64,000 nucleotides of DNA from Cyclobacteriaceae bacterium (lineage in GTDB: Bacteria; Bacteroidota; Bacteroidia; Cytophagales; Cyclobacteriaceae). Made by a program: the position numbers and the translations under genes. Within the stretch, counting starts at the first letter, position 1, and the number at the start of each line of letters is the position of its first letter. Location: positions 162,156-226,155 of the forward strand of contig JANQKF010000016.1 of assembly GCA_028281285.1 (NCBI GenBank). Reading direction: 5' to 3'. Shown one piece after another: positions 26,749 through 36,048 of this stretch. The notes below the pieces were generated by a model, which was not told the origin of the DNA, did not search any database, and worked only from the letters and a program-made list of their open reading frames with translations.

Positions 26749-26920
26749 GATAATACCCGATTAAACAATATCAATTTCTGCACGATCAACGACTATTTTC
26801 ATTCTACCAACGACATTAATGTCTTACAATACGTTTTATCGGAGCTTCGTTTCCTTTGATGGAATTTTAGGGGTTGTAGACTGAAATTCTTCTTTTTTTG
26901 ACCATCAGTATAGCTTTTTC

Positions 26921-27448
26921 ATGGCAAAAAACATGAAAGTGCTACTCCCTTTATTCTTATCCATTTTTATCTCCACTTCACCTTCAAGTACTGATAAAAT
27001 CAACAATGAAGTCACAGTCAACGGGCTTACGTATTTATATGGAGAAATCAATAGTGCGGGTTTGACTGCCGGGCAATACAAGAACTGGTTTAATTCAAAT
27101 TATTCCCGTTACGTATTGAATGAAGACATTATGAAATCCATAACCAGGGACCAGTTAGAAGGGATCTCTATTAAGTTGCTGATGGGTACATGGTGTGGAG
27201 ATAGCAAAAGGAATGTTCCGGTGTTCTATAAGTTTATTGACAAGTTGGGCATCACTGAGAATCAAGTACAAGCCTGGGGGCTCGACAGGCAAAAAAAAGG
27301 ACCAGGTCAAGAAGAACAAACCTACAATGTGACCAGGGTGCCCACTATAATATTCTACAGAAACGGAAGGGAAATAGGTCGATTTGTAGAACGTCCTCAG
27401 CCAGGCCAAAAACTAGAAGCCATTTGGGCCTCTATTCTCAGGAACTGA
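26921..27448 (+). CDS. Thioredoxin-fold protein with a CxxS site, probably exported
   Basis: A 175-residue thioredoxin-like protein. A hydrophobic N-terminus (KVLLPLFLSIFISTSP) looks like a signal peptide. The active-site segment reads TWCGDSKRNVP: Cys92 is present but the second Cys of CxxC is Ser95. The cis-proline loop TRVPTIIFYRNG is intact, and the C-terminal helix matches the fold. A single active-site Cys suggests a thiol-trapping, isomerase-like or monothiol role rather than simple disulfide reduction; WCGDS variants are frequent in Bacteroidota. Convergent with the alpha/beta-hydrolase gene, whose stop is four bases away. No operon partner. Confidence 0.82.
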   Translation: MAKNMKVLLPLFLSIFISTSPSSTDKINNEVTVNGLTYLYGEINSAGLTAGQYKNWFNSNYSRYVLNEDIMKSITRDQLEGISIKLLMGTWCGDSKRNVPVFYKFIDKLGITENQVQAWGLDRQKKGPGQEEQTYNVTRVPTIIFYRNGREIGRFVERPQPGQKLEAIWASILRN

Positions 27449-27452
27449 CAAC

Positions 27453-28868
27453 TCAACGGTCATAAAGCTTGAGACAACCAGTGTCAAGTGGATCGTCAGG
27501 ATTGCTCATGAAGGCATCCATGATGCTGCGTTTACAAGCCATGTTGCCACCTCCATGTCCTGCCTGATCCAATATGAAGGCGTGCGATTTAGTCATTTTC
27601 GACTGAAAAAAAGCGGCATTTTCGGGTGGTGTAACAGGGTCGTAATAATTGACGAAGATTAGAGAAGGAACTTCGGAAACCTTATACTCTTTCATTTCAG
27701 GAGGTGCTGTTGACTTAAGAAAGTCTTTGCTTTCCAAATAGAGTGAAGTAAAAATTGGTAGCTGATAGGGCATCAATTTTAATTGATTATACTTTCTATC
27801 AACCACGCTGGTCGTAACCTGATCATCATACTCATCGAAGTTTTCGCAAGCAAGAAACATGGCATAGTTAGAGCTGGACATCGCTCTGGCCGCTATCATA
27901 TTGTTGAGAGTATCCATGTCTTTATCCAAGACGGCCTCTATAAATGCTGGAACTAAGCGAATGGCTGCATTGCTGTAAAGCTGATAGCGAATAAAAAATA
28001 TCGCGTCTTGTGGATTGAGATAGAAAGGCTTGCCGTTATAAGATGCTTCTATTGGGTTTTCCGCTAATTCATTCAGCGTCTTAAAATAGTTTTTTTCAAG
28101 ATCAGGATGACTACTTTTTAGCTGGGCTATTACCTTGGACAAAGCACTATTATAATCGTCCAATCTGGTGGTCAGGTAATTTTCACGATGTGGTGCAGGC
28201 GAGTCATAAATCGCTGCATTTATTTTCTCCGGGAAATAGTCTGCCACTACCCTGGCTATTCTGGTTCCATAAGACCCTCCCCTGAGATTATACTTTTCAT
28301 AACCAAGATGATCCATAAGCATTCCTACATCTAAGGCATTCTGGAAGGTGTTATAAGTTTCAATTTCAATATTGTTCTCCTTTAAAGTTTTATTCAACTC
28401 ATTAAGGAAACCTCTGACCGACTTTCTTTCCTGCTCGATGGTGATATCCAATGGTAACAATCCATATACCTTGCTAGTCAAATCGGGTAATGGACTGGAA
28501 TAACCAATACCCCGTTGATCAAACCGGATAATATCTCTGGTTTTTAGAATTGGGTTTCTCAAAACCCCAGGAATATTTCGAAGTGATTGACCACCTGGCC
28601 CACCGGTAAAATGAATCATAGGATATTCCTTCGATTCAGCGTTTTCACTTTTGATAATCACATAAGCGATCTCAATTTTACGACCATTCGGCTTTTGATG
28701 GTTTTCAGGTACTTCCAGTTTGCCGCAAATGATTCGCGAATTCTCACTAACATTGGGCAAAAAACTGCAGTTAGAAATGAGCGATTTATTTTGAGCCTTA
28801 CTATACGTAACACATATTATCCCAAGAATAAGCAAGGCAATTTTGAAGTCTAATTTCCTGACGATCAT
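27453..28868 (-). CDS. Exported alpha/beta hydrolase (TAP/proline iminopeptidase type)
   Basis: About 471 residues from the preferred start at 28868, which directly precedes a signal peptide (KIALLILGIICVTYSKAQ); the longer frame from 28946 would overlap the permease gene. The alpha/beta-hydrolase core has the oxyanion strand FTGGPGGQSLRN, the nucleophile elbow GGSYGTR, and a C-terminal TAP-like segment with Asp in NYYDPVTPPENAA and His in DQAGHGGGN. This is the layout of tripeptidyl aminopeptidases and proline iminopeptidases (MEROPS S33), removing short peptides in the periplasm. It follows the permease of pair 2 by 20 bases and may be read from the same transcript. Confidence 0.85.
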   Translation of the reverse strand: MIVRKLDFKIALLILGIICVTYSKAQNKSLISNCSFLPNVSENSRIICGKLEVPENHQKPNGRKIEIAYVIIKSENAESKEYPMIHFTGGPGGQSLRNIPGVLRNPILKTRDIIRFDQRGIGYSSPLPDLTSKVYGLLPLDITIEQERKSVRGFLNELNKTLKENNIEIETYNTFQNALDVGMLMDHLGYEKYNLRGGSYGTRIARVVADYFPEKINAAIYDSPAPHRENYLTTRLDDYNSALSKVIAQLKSSHPDLEKNYFKTLNELAENPIEASYNGKPFYLNPQDAIFFIRYQLYSNAAIRLVPAFIEAVLDKDMDTLNNMIAARAMSSSNYAMFLACENFDEYDDQVTTSVVDRKYNQLKLMPYQLPIFTSLYLESKDFLKSTAPPEMKEYKVSEVPSLIFVNYYDPVTPPENAAFFQSKMTKSHAFILDQAGHGGGNMACKRSIMDAFMSNPDDPLDTGCLKLYDR

Positions 28869-28888
28869 CCAGATAAAGATGATCAATT

Positions 28889-31576
28889 TTATTCGTTTCT
28901 TAAAAGGTCTGAGGGGTTTCTGATTGCTGCTTGACGAATTTGCCATGTCACGGTAAAGAAACCAATCAAAAGTACAATAAGGAATCCCGACAATAGATCC
29001 ATCAGGTTCGTCTCAGGTCGGTAATTGAACTGCCCTAATATCTTGTCGTCCAAGATGTATTTGGTTATAGGGATTGCAATGAACGCTGCAATAATAATCA
29101 TGAACGCGAATCCTCTTGATAACAGGGTCATCAAGTTCACAAAGCCCGCGCCAAGGACCTTTCGGATACTTATCTCCTTCATCTTGCTTTCAGTGATATA
29201 GACTGCCATCCCGAGCAATCCAAGCATAGAAATCGAGATCGCAAGGAATGCCAAAAACGAAATTAAGGTAACAGTGGTCTTCTGGGCTCTGTACGTTTCC
29301 GCTATCTGATCATTGTAGAATTCAGCTTCGAAAGGGTGTTTTTGATCAAATTCAAGGTAAGCCGTTTCCAGTTTTTGAACCAAATCAACCAAATTATCAG
29401 ATCTGAACTTGACTCCAATTTGTCCGTTACTGAATCCAGGCATTCCTTGTATAAAACCGAAGTTTTTCTCCTTCATGATATCGCTATCATGTCCAGCATT
29501 AAGAGATGTGTTGACAAAATTCTCGACTACACCAATCACCTGATATTTACCGCGGGCGTACCCGTGAATCGTTATAAACTTCCCAATGGCTTCTTCAGGA
29601 CTACCTAATTGCAAAGACTGAAGAATGTGTTCATTTAGAATGACTTGATTGCCCAGAGTTTGGCCTTGCAATGGGCTTTCAAAGCCTCTGCCTGCCACTA
29701 ACTCGAAATTGTGCATCGACAGGTATTTCTCATCAATACTATTCCAGAATATTCTCCCCTTATGTTCTTTATCTTCGCTTTCTACTCTAGCCAGTTCTGC
29801 TTGACCAGTTGCCATAGTCATCAATGAAATTGATGTTTGTTCTACCTCTGGAATTCTTTGAAGAGTTGCCTCCAATTTGCTTGCATAATCACCCTTAACT
29901 TTGATATTGATGATTCTTTCAGTGTTAAAGCCCATATCGAAATTGACAGCAAATTGATATTGCTTGTTAACCATTACAGCACTCATGATCAACCCAATCG
30001 ATAGCGCGAATTGCAATACTGTGAGAATTCTTCTAAGGCTGATACCGGCTAAAGGCTTGATCGTGCCAGCATCCTTTAAAACAATGGTCGTATTAAGTTT
30101 GGATAAAAAGACAGAGGGCAATATCCCGGCAATGACACCAAGAACAATGGCGAAAGTCACAAAATAAACTATCTGCAGGGCTCCAATATTTAGTAAAAAC
30201 ATGTCATGGCCGCTGGACGCTGGGTTGGGAAGGTTGATAAAAGCAGGTTTGATTAATAGAAACAGTCCAATAGCCAGAATCAGTGAGATTAGGGATAATA
30301 GTATAGACTCGACTATAAATTGTGTGAAAACCTGATGTCGTCTGGCCCCACTCACTTTTCGGATACCCACTTCTTTTGCCCTTCTTAAGGCTCTTGCAAG
30401 AGAAAGGTTTGTATAGTTGAAACATGCGGAAATAAGAACCACGATCGTCAAGCCAATCATTATCCCGAGTTGTTTTCTCGAAAATCTCGGACCAACACGA
30501 TTTCCTAGCTTGTCGCTGGTAACAAAATCTTTCATTGACTGTAATGTGTAGGTCACAGGATGTTCTTGTTCAGCATTGTAGTCACGAAGAATTTCGGCCA
30601 TACTATTTTCAATAGCTAGAGGTGTCGTCTCTTTATCCAATAGCACATAGACGTGTGTACTTTTCCAGAAATGAACAGATTTATAGCCTTTGTGCCAGCC
30701 TGTGCCTGAAATAGCCGGTTGATCATAAGTTTCCATTGAAACCAGGACCTCAAACTGGAGATGAGAATTCGAAGGGAGGTCAGCCATGACTCCGGTGACT
30801 ATGCCAACGATATTCCTCACCTGCCATCCACCGGTACTCTCCATTTCGAGAGGTTCACCGAGTGGATCCTTGTCTCCAAATATTTTTCTCGCTGTACTTT
30901 GGGTTAAGACAACCCCATTTGGCTCCAATAATGCGGTTTCCGGATTGCCTTTTAATAGTTCGAAGGAGAATATATCGAAAAAGGATTCGGTAGTATAGAA
31001 CCCCTTTATATTAATGGCACCGGCTTCAGTTCTTAAGTCCACATCCACCCCATCACGCATAATAAGCACCTCCTCTATCCCAGGGGTTTGGTGTTCCATC
31101 TCTAGCCCGATATAGTGGGAAGCCATAGGAATATCGATTTCCTGTCCATACATGAATTTATTTCCGGCTACCCTATATATTCGATCGGCTTTGGTATGCA
31201 TGGAATCAAATGAATTCAACTCAGAGATAACAAGAATCATAAGTATTCCTATGGACATGCTGATCGCTAGTCCGACCACATTGATAAATGAAAACAGCGC
31301 ATTCTTTCGCAGGCTTCGGTACGAGGTTTTGAAATAGTTCTTAAACATTCCGTAGTGATTTAAATTTTGAGTCCCTTCAAAAGATTTTATTGACCAGGGT
31401 TTGATAAAGTTGAACACATGAAACCAGAAGTAGACACCTCTTTTCCATCTCGGTTTACCCGTTATTTCATCATGATATTCATAGAGATCACCGATGATCT
31501 CCTCAGTGTAATCAGATTTACAAATAGAACGAATCAGCCGCTCAGCAGCCCTGGGAATATGATACCGTCTTTTCAT
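28889..31576 (-). CDS. Orphan FtsX/MacB-type permease with prefix domain (pair 2)
   Basis: An 895-residue membrane protein with a short cytoplasmic prefix (AERLIRSICKSDYTEEIIGDLYEY), then two repeated MacB-PCD/FtsX units. The first three-helix FtsX block contains EVGIRKVSGARRHQV; the C-terminal block contains EISIRKVLGAGFVNL. Large periplasmic domains lie between helix 1 and the helical blocks of each unit. No ATPase is adjacent. The start overlaps the padR stop by four bases (ATGA type). A peptidase-like hydrolase gene follows closely. It differs enough from the other three permeases to be an old duplicate rather than a recent copy. Confidence 0.9.
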   Translation of the reverse strand: MKRRYHIPRAAERLIRSICKSDYTEEIIGDLYEYHDEITGKPRWKRGVYFWFHVFNFIKPWSIKSFEGTQNLNHYGMFKNYFKTSYRSLRKNALFSFINVVGLAISMSIGILMILVISELNSFDSMHTKADRIYRVAGNKFMYGQEIDIPMASHYIGLEMEHQTPGIEEVLIMRDGVDVDLRTEAGAINIKGFYTTESFFDIFSFELLKGNPETALLEPNGVVLTQSTARKIFGDKDPLGEPLEMESTGGWQVRNIVGIVTGVMADLPSNSHLQFEVLVSMETYDQPAISGTGWHKGYKSVHFWKSTHVYVLLDKETTPLAIENSMAEILRDYNAEQEHPVTYTLQSMKDFVTSDKLGNRVGPRFSRKQLGIMIGLTIVVLISACFNYTNLSLARALRRAKEVGIRKVSGARRHQVFTQFIVESILLSLISLILAIGLFLLIKPAFINLPNPASSGHDMFLLNIGALQIVYFVTFAIVLGVIAGILPSVFLSKLNTTIVLKDAGTIKPLAGISLRRILTVLQFALSIGLIMSAVMVNKQYQFAVNFDMGFNTERIINIKVKGDYASKLEATLQRIPEVEQTSISLMTMATGQAELARVESEDKEHKGRIFWNSIDEKYLSMHNFELVAGRGFESPLQGQTLGNQVILNEHILQSLQLGSPEEAIGKFITIHGYARGKYQVIGVVENFVNTSLNAGHDSDIMKEKNFGFIQGMPGFSNGQIGVKFRSDNLVDLVQKLETAYLEFDQKHPFEAEFYNDQIAETYRAQKTTVTLISFLAFLAISISMLGLLGMAVYITESKMKEISIRKVLGAGFVNLMTLLSRGFAFMIIIAAFIAIPITKYILDDKILGQFNYRPETNLMDLLSGFLIVLLIGFFTVTWQIRQAAIRNPSDLLRNE

Positions 31577-31899
31577 TTAAGGGCTAGTTCAGGGATCTGC
31601 ATCCAAAGATTGACTTTGACATCACGACTTTTCTGGAGTGCTTTTCTACCCGATACGGTGATCGTAAAAATTCGTTTGCTTCTGCCTCCCCTAACCTCAG
31701 TAGCTTGGCTATAACTTGATCCGGCAAACCCTTTTTTCTCTAAACGATTTAGTGTGCCGTGAATGGCACCGATGGTTATCAAGCGACCGACTTGTTCTTT
31801 TAATGTCCTTCTAATTGCGAGTCCATACGCATCTTCTTTAAGCATTACAATCAGAAGAAGCACAAGCTCCTCGAGTTCTCCAATATGATCTTTTCCCAT
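31573..31899 (-). CDS. PadR-family transcriptional regulator (pair 2)
   Basis: A 108-residue PadR: GELEELVLLLIVMLKEDAYGLAI, winged-helix segment GAIHGTLNRLEKKGF and wing RGGRSKRIFTITVSGRKAL. Same small class as the regulator of pair 1. The permease start overlaps its stop by four bases. A perfect inverted repeat GTTCTATT-T-AATAGAAC sits seven bases before the start, with an imperfect copy 42 bases further up, a probable self-operator. The inducer is unknown. Confidence 0.9.
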   Translation of the reverse strand: MGKDHIGELEELVLLLIVMLKEDAYGLAIRRTLKEQVGRLITIGAIHGTLNRLEKKGFAGSSYSQATEVRGGRSKRIFTITVSGRKALQKSRDVKVNLWMQIPELALK

Positions 31900-31905
31900 G
31901 GATAT

Positions 31906-31964
31906 GTTCTATTTAATAGAACTAATATACGGAGAGAATTTTAATTTGTTCTTTTTAATAGAAG
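31906..31964 (-). promoter_or_regulatory. Paired palindromes upstream of padR (pair 2)
   Basis: GTTCTATTTAATAGAAC at 31906-31922 is a perfect inverted repeat with a one-base centre. An imperfect copy (GTTCTTTTTAATAGAAG) lies at 31948-31964. Between them the minus strand reads CTCTCCGTATATTAG, close to CTCGTATATTGC in the pair 1 region. Spacing (42 against 40 bases) is about four helical turns in both. Confidence 0.6.
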
Positions 31965-31991
31965 AAATCTATTTCAAGCTTGGGGCTTAGA

Positions 31992-32897
31992 TTATGAATA
32001 GAGATCCCCGTTAAGATATCTCAGGCCAGAATCTATGATTACAGTAACGATAGTCTTTCCTGGTCCTAATTCCTTGGCCCTCTTGAGTGCTGCCCACACA
32101 TTTGCTCCGGAAGTGATTCCGCCAAATACGCCTTCGGTTTTAGCTAATAAGTTAGCTGTTTCATATGCCTCTTGATCGGTGACAGAGATCACATCATCAA
32201 CAAGGTCTTTTCTAAAAATCGAGGGTACAAATGACAGGCCAATACCTTCCAATCTGTGTTTTCCCGATGTATCTCCCCCGGAAATATTTCGAACCTGATC
32301 TGGTTCGACTGCAATGCATCGAATGTCAGGAATGTGTGCTTTCAACACTTCGGCATTACCCGAAAAACAGCCTCCACCTCCTACCCCTGTTACAAACTCA
32401 TCGATATCTGTCCCCTGCTCTTTCATAATCTCCTGAGCCATTTGATGATAGGCATTCCGGTTGTCCACATTGTTAACTTGATCGGTCCAGAAGGTATTTG
32501 GTTCAAGACTTAATTCTTTGGCTCTTGCAATCATATCATCAATAAGTTGAGCCGTAAGCTTTCCATTGTCACTTGGTATAAGTTCAAGATCAGCACCGAA
32601 GGCTCTCATTGTCCTTAGCTTTTCTTCAGCAAAAGCGTCTGAAGAAACAAAATGAGCCTTGTAGCCTTTTGTAGCACAGACCATTGCCAACGAGCTACCA
32701 GTGCTACCACCGGTATATTCCACCACCCTTCCACCTGGCATGAGCTCTCCTCGTTCTTCCGCACCCTCTATCATGGATAAAGCCATACGATCTTTCATGC
32801 TCCCTGTAGGGTTTGCTCCTTCCCATTTAACATAAATGTCTGCGGAGCCCGCAGGTACGATTCGCTTAAGTTTGATCAGTGGTGTATTTCCTATCAT
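31992..32897 (-). CDS. Cysteine synthase-family PLP enzyme
   Basis: A 301-residue fold-type II PLP enzyme of the cysteine synthase/cystathionine beta-synthase family. The PLP lysine is Lys35 in NPTGSMKDRM, the substrate loop is TGGSTGSSLA, the phosphate cradle is GVGGGGCFSG and the later motif is GITSGAN. The length lacks a C-terminal regulatory CBS pair. It makes cysteine or a related beta-substituted amino acid from an activated serine; the cradle GVGGGG differs slightly from the usual GTGGT. Second gene of an operon with MarR (two-base gap). A CysO-like carrier protein elsewhere in the window (54635-54907) makes a CysM-like role worth testing. Confidence 0.85.
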   Translation of the reverse strand: MIGNTPLIKLKRIVPAGSADIYVKWEGANPTGSMKDRMALSMIEGAEERGELMPGGRVVEYTGGSTGSSLAMVCATKGYKAHFVSSDAFAEEKLRTMRAFGADLELIPSDNGKLTAQLIDDMIARAKELSLEPNTFWTDQVNNVDNRNAYHQMAQEIMKEQGTDIDEFVTGVGGGGCFSGNAEVLKAHIPDIRCIAVEPDQVRNISGGDTSGKHRLEGIGLSFVPSIFRKDLVDDVISVTDQEAYETANLLAKTEGVFGGITSGANVWAALKRAKELGPGKTIVTVIIDSGLRYLNGDLYS

Positions 32898-32899
32898 GG

Positions 32900-33382
32900 T
32901 TAATAGCTATTAGAGCGGATTCTTTCGGCAAATGACTTTTCAGCTAACTGGGTTTCAAATGATTCCAAGCATGTCATCAAGGAATCAGAAGGTCCAAGTA
33001 GTTCCTCAATAGATTGGCTGCCTGCCAACCATGTTTTTTCAAATTCCTCCAGGTCTTTGTATGCATTCTTGGAAAGTTTGAGGATCCTTCTTCGACCATC
33101 GGAATCATCTAAGGCGCTCACCAGATAGCCCCTGTCCTTCATTTTGTTGATTATTTTGACCAAAGCGGGCTGAGAAAGGCCGAAGGCTTTGGACATTTCG
33201 CTCAGTGTGGCGGATCCCTTTTGCTTAAGGTAAAGGAACACAAAGTGCCAATTGGGTTCAATTGAATACCCCTTAGATTGATATACTTCCCGAATGCCAT
33301 AGAGCATAGAATCGCTCAAGCGCTTTAATCGGGCAATAAGCCCAAGTGGCCCCAGTTGTTTTAAGAAGTCTTGTTCTGACAT
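32900..33382 (-). CDS. MarR-family transcriptional regulator
   Basis: A 160-residue MarR regulator. Dimerisation helices flank a winged helix: KGSATLSEMSKAFGLSQPALVKIINKMKDRGYLV (helix-turn-helix about 55-90) and the wing DDSDGRRRILKLSKNAYKDL. It is directly followed by the cysteine-synthase-family gene, so that gene is the likely target. Two palindromes of the form CTTAAC-N2-GTTAAG bracket a -7-like box immediately upstream, strongly suggesting autorepression. The ligand is unknown. Confidence 0.92.
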   Translation of the reverse strand: MSEQDFLKQLGPLGLIARLKRLSDSMLYGIREVYQSKGYSIEPNWHFVFLYLKQKGSATLSEMSKAFGLSQPALVKIINKMKDRGYLVSALDDSDGRRRILKLSKNAYKDLEEFEKTWLAGSQSIEELLGPSDSLMTCLESFETQLAEKSFAERIRSNSY

Positions 33383-33385
33383 ATA

Positions 33386-33425
33386 CTTAACTAGTTAAGC
33401 AAATATAATAACTTAACCAGTTAAG
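33386..33425 (-). promoter_or_regulatory. Two MarR operator palindromes bracketing a -7 box
   Basis: CTTAACTAGTTAAG (33386-33399) is a perfect 14-base palindrome. CTTAACCAGTTAAG (33412-33425) is a near-perfect copy, with centres 26 bases apart. Flanks ATATA and TATAT extend the symmetry. Between them the minus strand reads TATATTTG (33400-33407), matching the Bacteroidota -7 consensus TAnnTTTG. The start codon is only three bases from the first palindrome, so the transcript leader would be very short. Confidence 0.7.
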
Positions 33426-33443
33426 TATATCGTCCCGTGCTAT

Positions 33444-36047
33444 TTATTCATGTCGAAGCGCCCGTACTGGGTTGCGTTGAGAAGCCCTAATTGACTGATA
33501 ACTCACGGTGAGCAGCGTTATTGCGAAGCCTGCAAACCCGGTAAGCGCAAAAATCCACCAAGATAGATCAACTCTGTAGGCAAAGCCTTCAAGCCATTTA
33601 TCCATCGTATACCATCCTAAGGGAATGGACAGAATCATGGCAATAAGAATCAGCTTGGCAAAATCCTTGGTTAACAATCCGAACAATGAGTTGATGGAAG
33701 CTCCCAGCGCCTTACGAATTCCAATCTCTTTCATTCGTTGCTCCATCGCATAAGAGACTAACCCAAATAGCCCGAGACAAGAGATAATTATGGCCAGAAC
33801 AGCAAAATAAGTGGACAGCTTGCTGGTCCGTTCCTCTGCTGAATATAGATCATCAAAATCATTCTGGAGAAAAGTATAGCTGAAATCTCTGTCCGGGAAT
33901 ACTTTATTCCACGCATTTTCCATACTACTCACAATTTCTGCTTCTTGCCCGTCTTGATACTTGACATAGACCTGACTCATTTGATCCAGTTTGAAAATTA
34001 TGATTGGCTCTATTGTAGTATGAATTGATTTAAAATTAAAGTCCTTAACCACTCCCACAATTCTTCTGTCTCCATAGGCGTCCATAGTCACACCTACCGG
34101 TTCGTCTAATCCCATTATTTCTTTTGCCTTTTCATTAATAATGACCACAGAGGTATCGCCAGCCAGGAATTCACGGCCATCAAGCATTTCCATTTCCATT
34201 GTGGCCATATAGTTTTCATCGATCCCCATAAAGTGGATAAGGATGGTCTCATCAGGGTTTTGACCAGGCCAGGCAAATCCGGAGCTACTACTCATAACGT
34301 AGGCAGGGTGTCGATTGGAAAGGCCAACATTGATCACATTGGCGTCATTTCGCAGTTCACTAGCCAGGACTTTTGATTGTGAACTTGGAGCTGATGTATA
34401 TATTATGTTCTCCTTGTTATAACCCAGATCGGCACTCTGAATAAATTTCAGTTGCTGATAAATAGTAATAGTGCCAATAATCAAGACAAGGGAAATAATA
34501 AATTGAAAAACGACCAGCACCTTTCTTAAACCTGCACCTTGCTTTATAGAGATTGATTGTGTTTTGAGGGTAAGTACCGGTTTTATTGAACTCAAAAACA
34601 GTGCGGGATAACTGCCTGCAAATAAACCAGTGGCTAAGGCTACAACCAAGATTCCAATAGCTATACTTATAATTGAATCAGAATTAATTAGTTCCATAAA
34701 GTAAAACTCCTTATCAGTCAACTGGTTGAATGATGGTAGTAGAAGTGCTACCAAGCCAATGGACAACGTAATTGCCAACATTGACAAAAGGACCGATTCA
34801 CTTAGAAATTGAAAAATAAGCTGACTCCTCTTTGCTCCGATCGTCTTTCTTAAGCCTACTTCCTTTGCACGTTTTGCCGACCTTGCAGTCGACAAATTCA
34901 TGAAATTGATACATGAGATTATCAATATAAAAACGGCTACAATAGAAAAAACATTGACATACATCTGCTCCCCCTTTCTTGGCGCTTCTACGGTGAAATC
35001 TACCTCCCCAAGATAGATTTCAGGTAAGGGTTGGAGGTATAAATCAACAACAGAGCTTTCATTGTTTTTTTTGATCTGACCCTCAATTTTAGCATTGATA
35101 GCATCGAAATCTGCGGATTCTGCTAACTGAACATAGGTATATAGAGAATTACTTCCCCAACTAGTGGCCGCACGGGGGTTGTCTGATAAGAATTTTTCAA
35201 AATTGACCAGGTATTTGAAAGGTAAATGGGAATTTTTTGGGACATCTTCCATTACAGCAACTATATCAAATTCTTCGTCCTCCAATCGGATTGATTGACC
35301 AAGCGCATCTTTATTTGGGAAATACTTATCTGCCAGTTCTTTCGTCAATACCAAAGCGTTTAAGTTTTCTTTGAAATCTTCCGTAGTGCCGCTGATCAAC
35401 GGGAAGGAAAACATATCGAAAAAGGCTTCATCCACCATTATACCACCTCTTTCAAAAATTGTCTGATCTCCATTTTTAAATCTATAGTTGTTATATGAGC
35501 CTCTTGTGGCATTCACTATTTCAGGATATTCCTCGACAAGTGATGGAGCGAGTGCTGTTGGAGTTACGGCTACAGGAAAAACGGGTTGACCGGCATAGTA
35601 TTGATTTTCCACGACCCTATACAAATGATCCTTATTGACATGAAACTTGTCAAAACTGAGTTCGTCATTTACGAATAATCCAATAAGAAAAACTATGGCT
35701 AGCCCCATAGTCAAACCCATTACATTGACGAAGGTGTAAAACTTGTGTTTTGCAAAATTGCGAACGGCAATTTTAAAATAGTTCTTTAGCATGGTTGTGT
35801 TGATTATTGAGTTGTTCCTTGATTTCGGTCGTTGACTCCAATAAGCTTCTTTGGCCATTGGGGTTATACTACCAAATTCTGTGATTGCTTTTTCGAAGGC
35901 CTGCTGCTCGGAAAGTCCCTCGTTTATCAGATCATCAACATGATCTCTCAGGTGCAATTCCATTTCCCGGATTGCCCCGGTATTGAATGCACGGTGTTTT
36001 CGGAATTGTCTAATCCAGTCGTTAATGTTTTTCTCGAGATCAAACAT
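33444..36047 (-). CDS. Orphan FtsX/MacB-type permease with prefix domain 1 (pair 3)
   Basis: An 867-residue permease. Its N-terminal ~85 residues are the other prefix type (permease prefix domain 1: INDWIRQFRKHRAFN, then GLSEQQAFEKAITEFGS). Then come two MacB-PCD/FtsX units, the first with EVGLRKTIGAKRSQL and the C-terminal one with EIGIRKALGASINSL. Three-helix FtsX blocks and long periplasmic domains are as in the other pairs. No ATPase gene adjoins. It starts one base after the padR stop. It ends 61 bases before marR on the same strand; no hairpin terminator is visible there. Confidence 0.9.
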   Translation of the reverse strand: MFDLEKNINDWIRQFRKHRAFNTGAIREMELHLRDHVDDLINEGLSEQQAFEKAITEFGSITPMAKEAYWSQRPKSRNNSIINTTMLKNYFKIAVRNFAKHKFYTFVNVMGLTMGLAIVFLIGLFVNDELSFDKFHVNKDHLYRVVENQYYAGQPVFPVAVTPTALAPSLVEEYPEIVNATRGSYNNYRFKNGDQTIFERGGIMVDEAFFDMFSFPLISGTTEDFKENLNALVLTKELADKYFPNKDALGQSIRLEDEEFDIVAVMEDVPKNSHLPFKYLVNFEKFLSDNPRAATSWGSNSLYTYVQLAESADFDAINAKIEGQIKKNNESSVVDLYLQPLPEIYLGEVDFTVEAPRKGEQMYVNVFSIVAVFILIISCINFMNLSTARSAKRAKEVGLRKTIGAKRSQLIFQFLSESVLLSMLAITLSIGLVALLLPSFNQLTDKEFYFMELINSDSIISIAIGILVVALATGLFAGSYPALFLSSIKPVLTLKTQSISIKQGAGLRKVLVVFQFIISLVLIIGTITIYQQLKFIQSADLGYNKENIIYTSAPSSQSKVLASELRNDANVINVGLSNRHPAYVMSSSSGFAWPGQNPDETILIHFMGIDENYMATMEMEMLDGREFLAGDTSVVIINEKAKEIMGLDEPVGVTMDAYGDRRIVGVVKDFNFKSIHTTIEPIIIFKLDQMSQVYVKYQDGQEAEIVSSMENAWNKVFPDRDFSYTFLQNDFDDLYSAEERTSKLSTYFAVLAIIISCLGLFGLVSYAMEQRMKEIGIRKALGASINSLFGLLTKDFAKLILIAMILSIPLGWYTMDKWLEGFAYRVDLSWWIFALTGFAGFAITLLTVSYQSIRASQRNPVRALRHE

Positions 36048-36048
36048 C

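Noticed and set aside
28869..28946. Extended N-terminus of the exported hydrolase
   Set aside because: Overlaps the permease 3' end; the signal peptide begins at the internal ATG at 28868.
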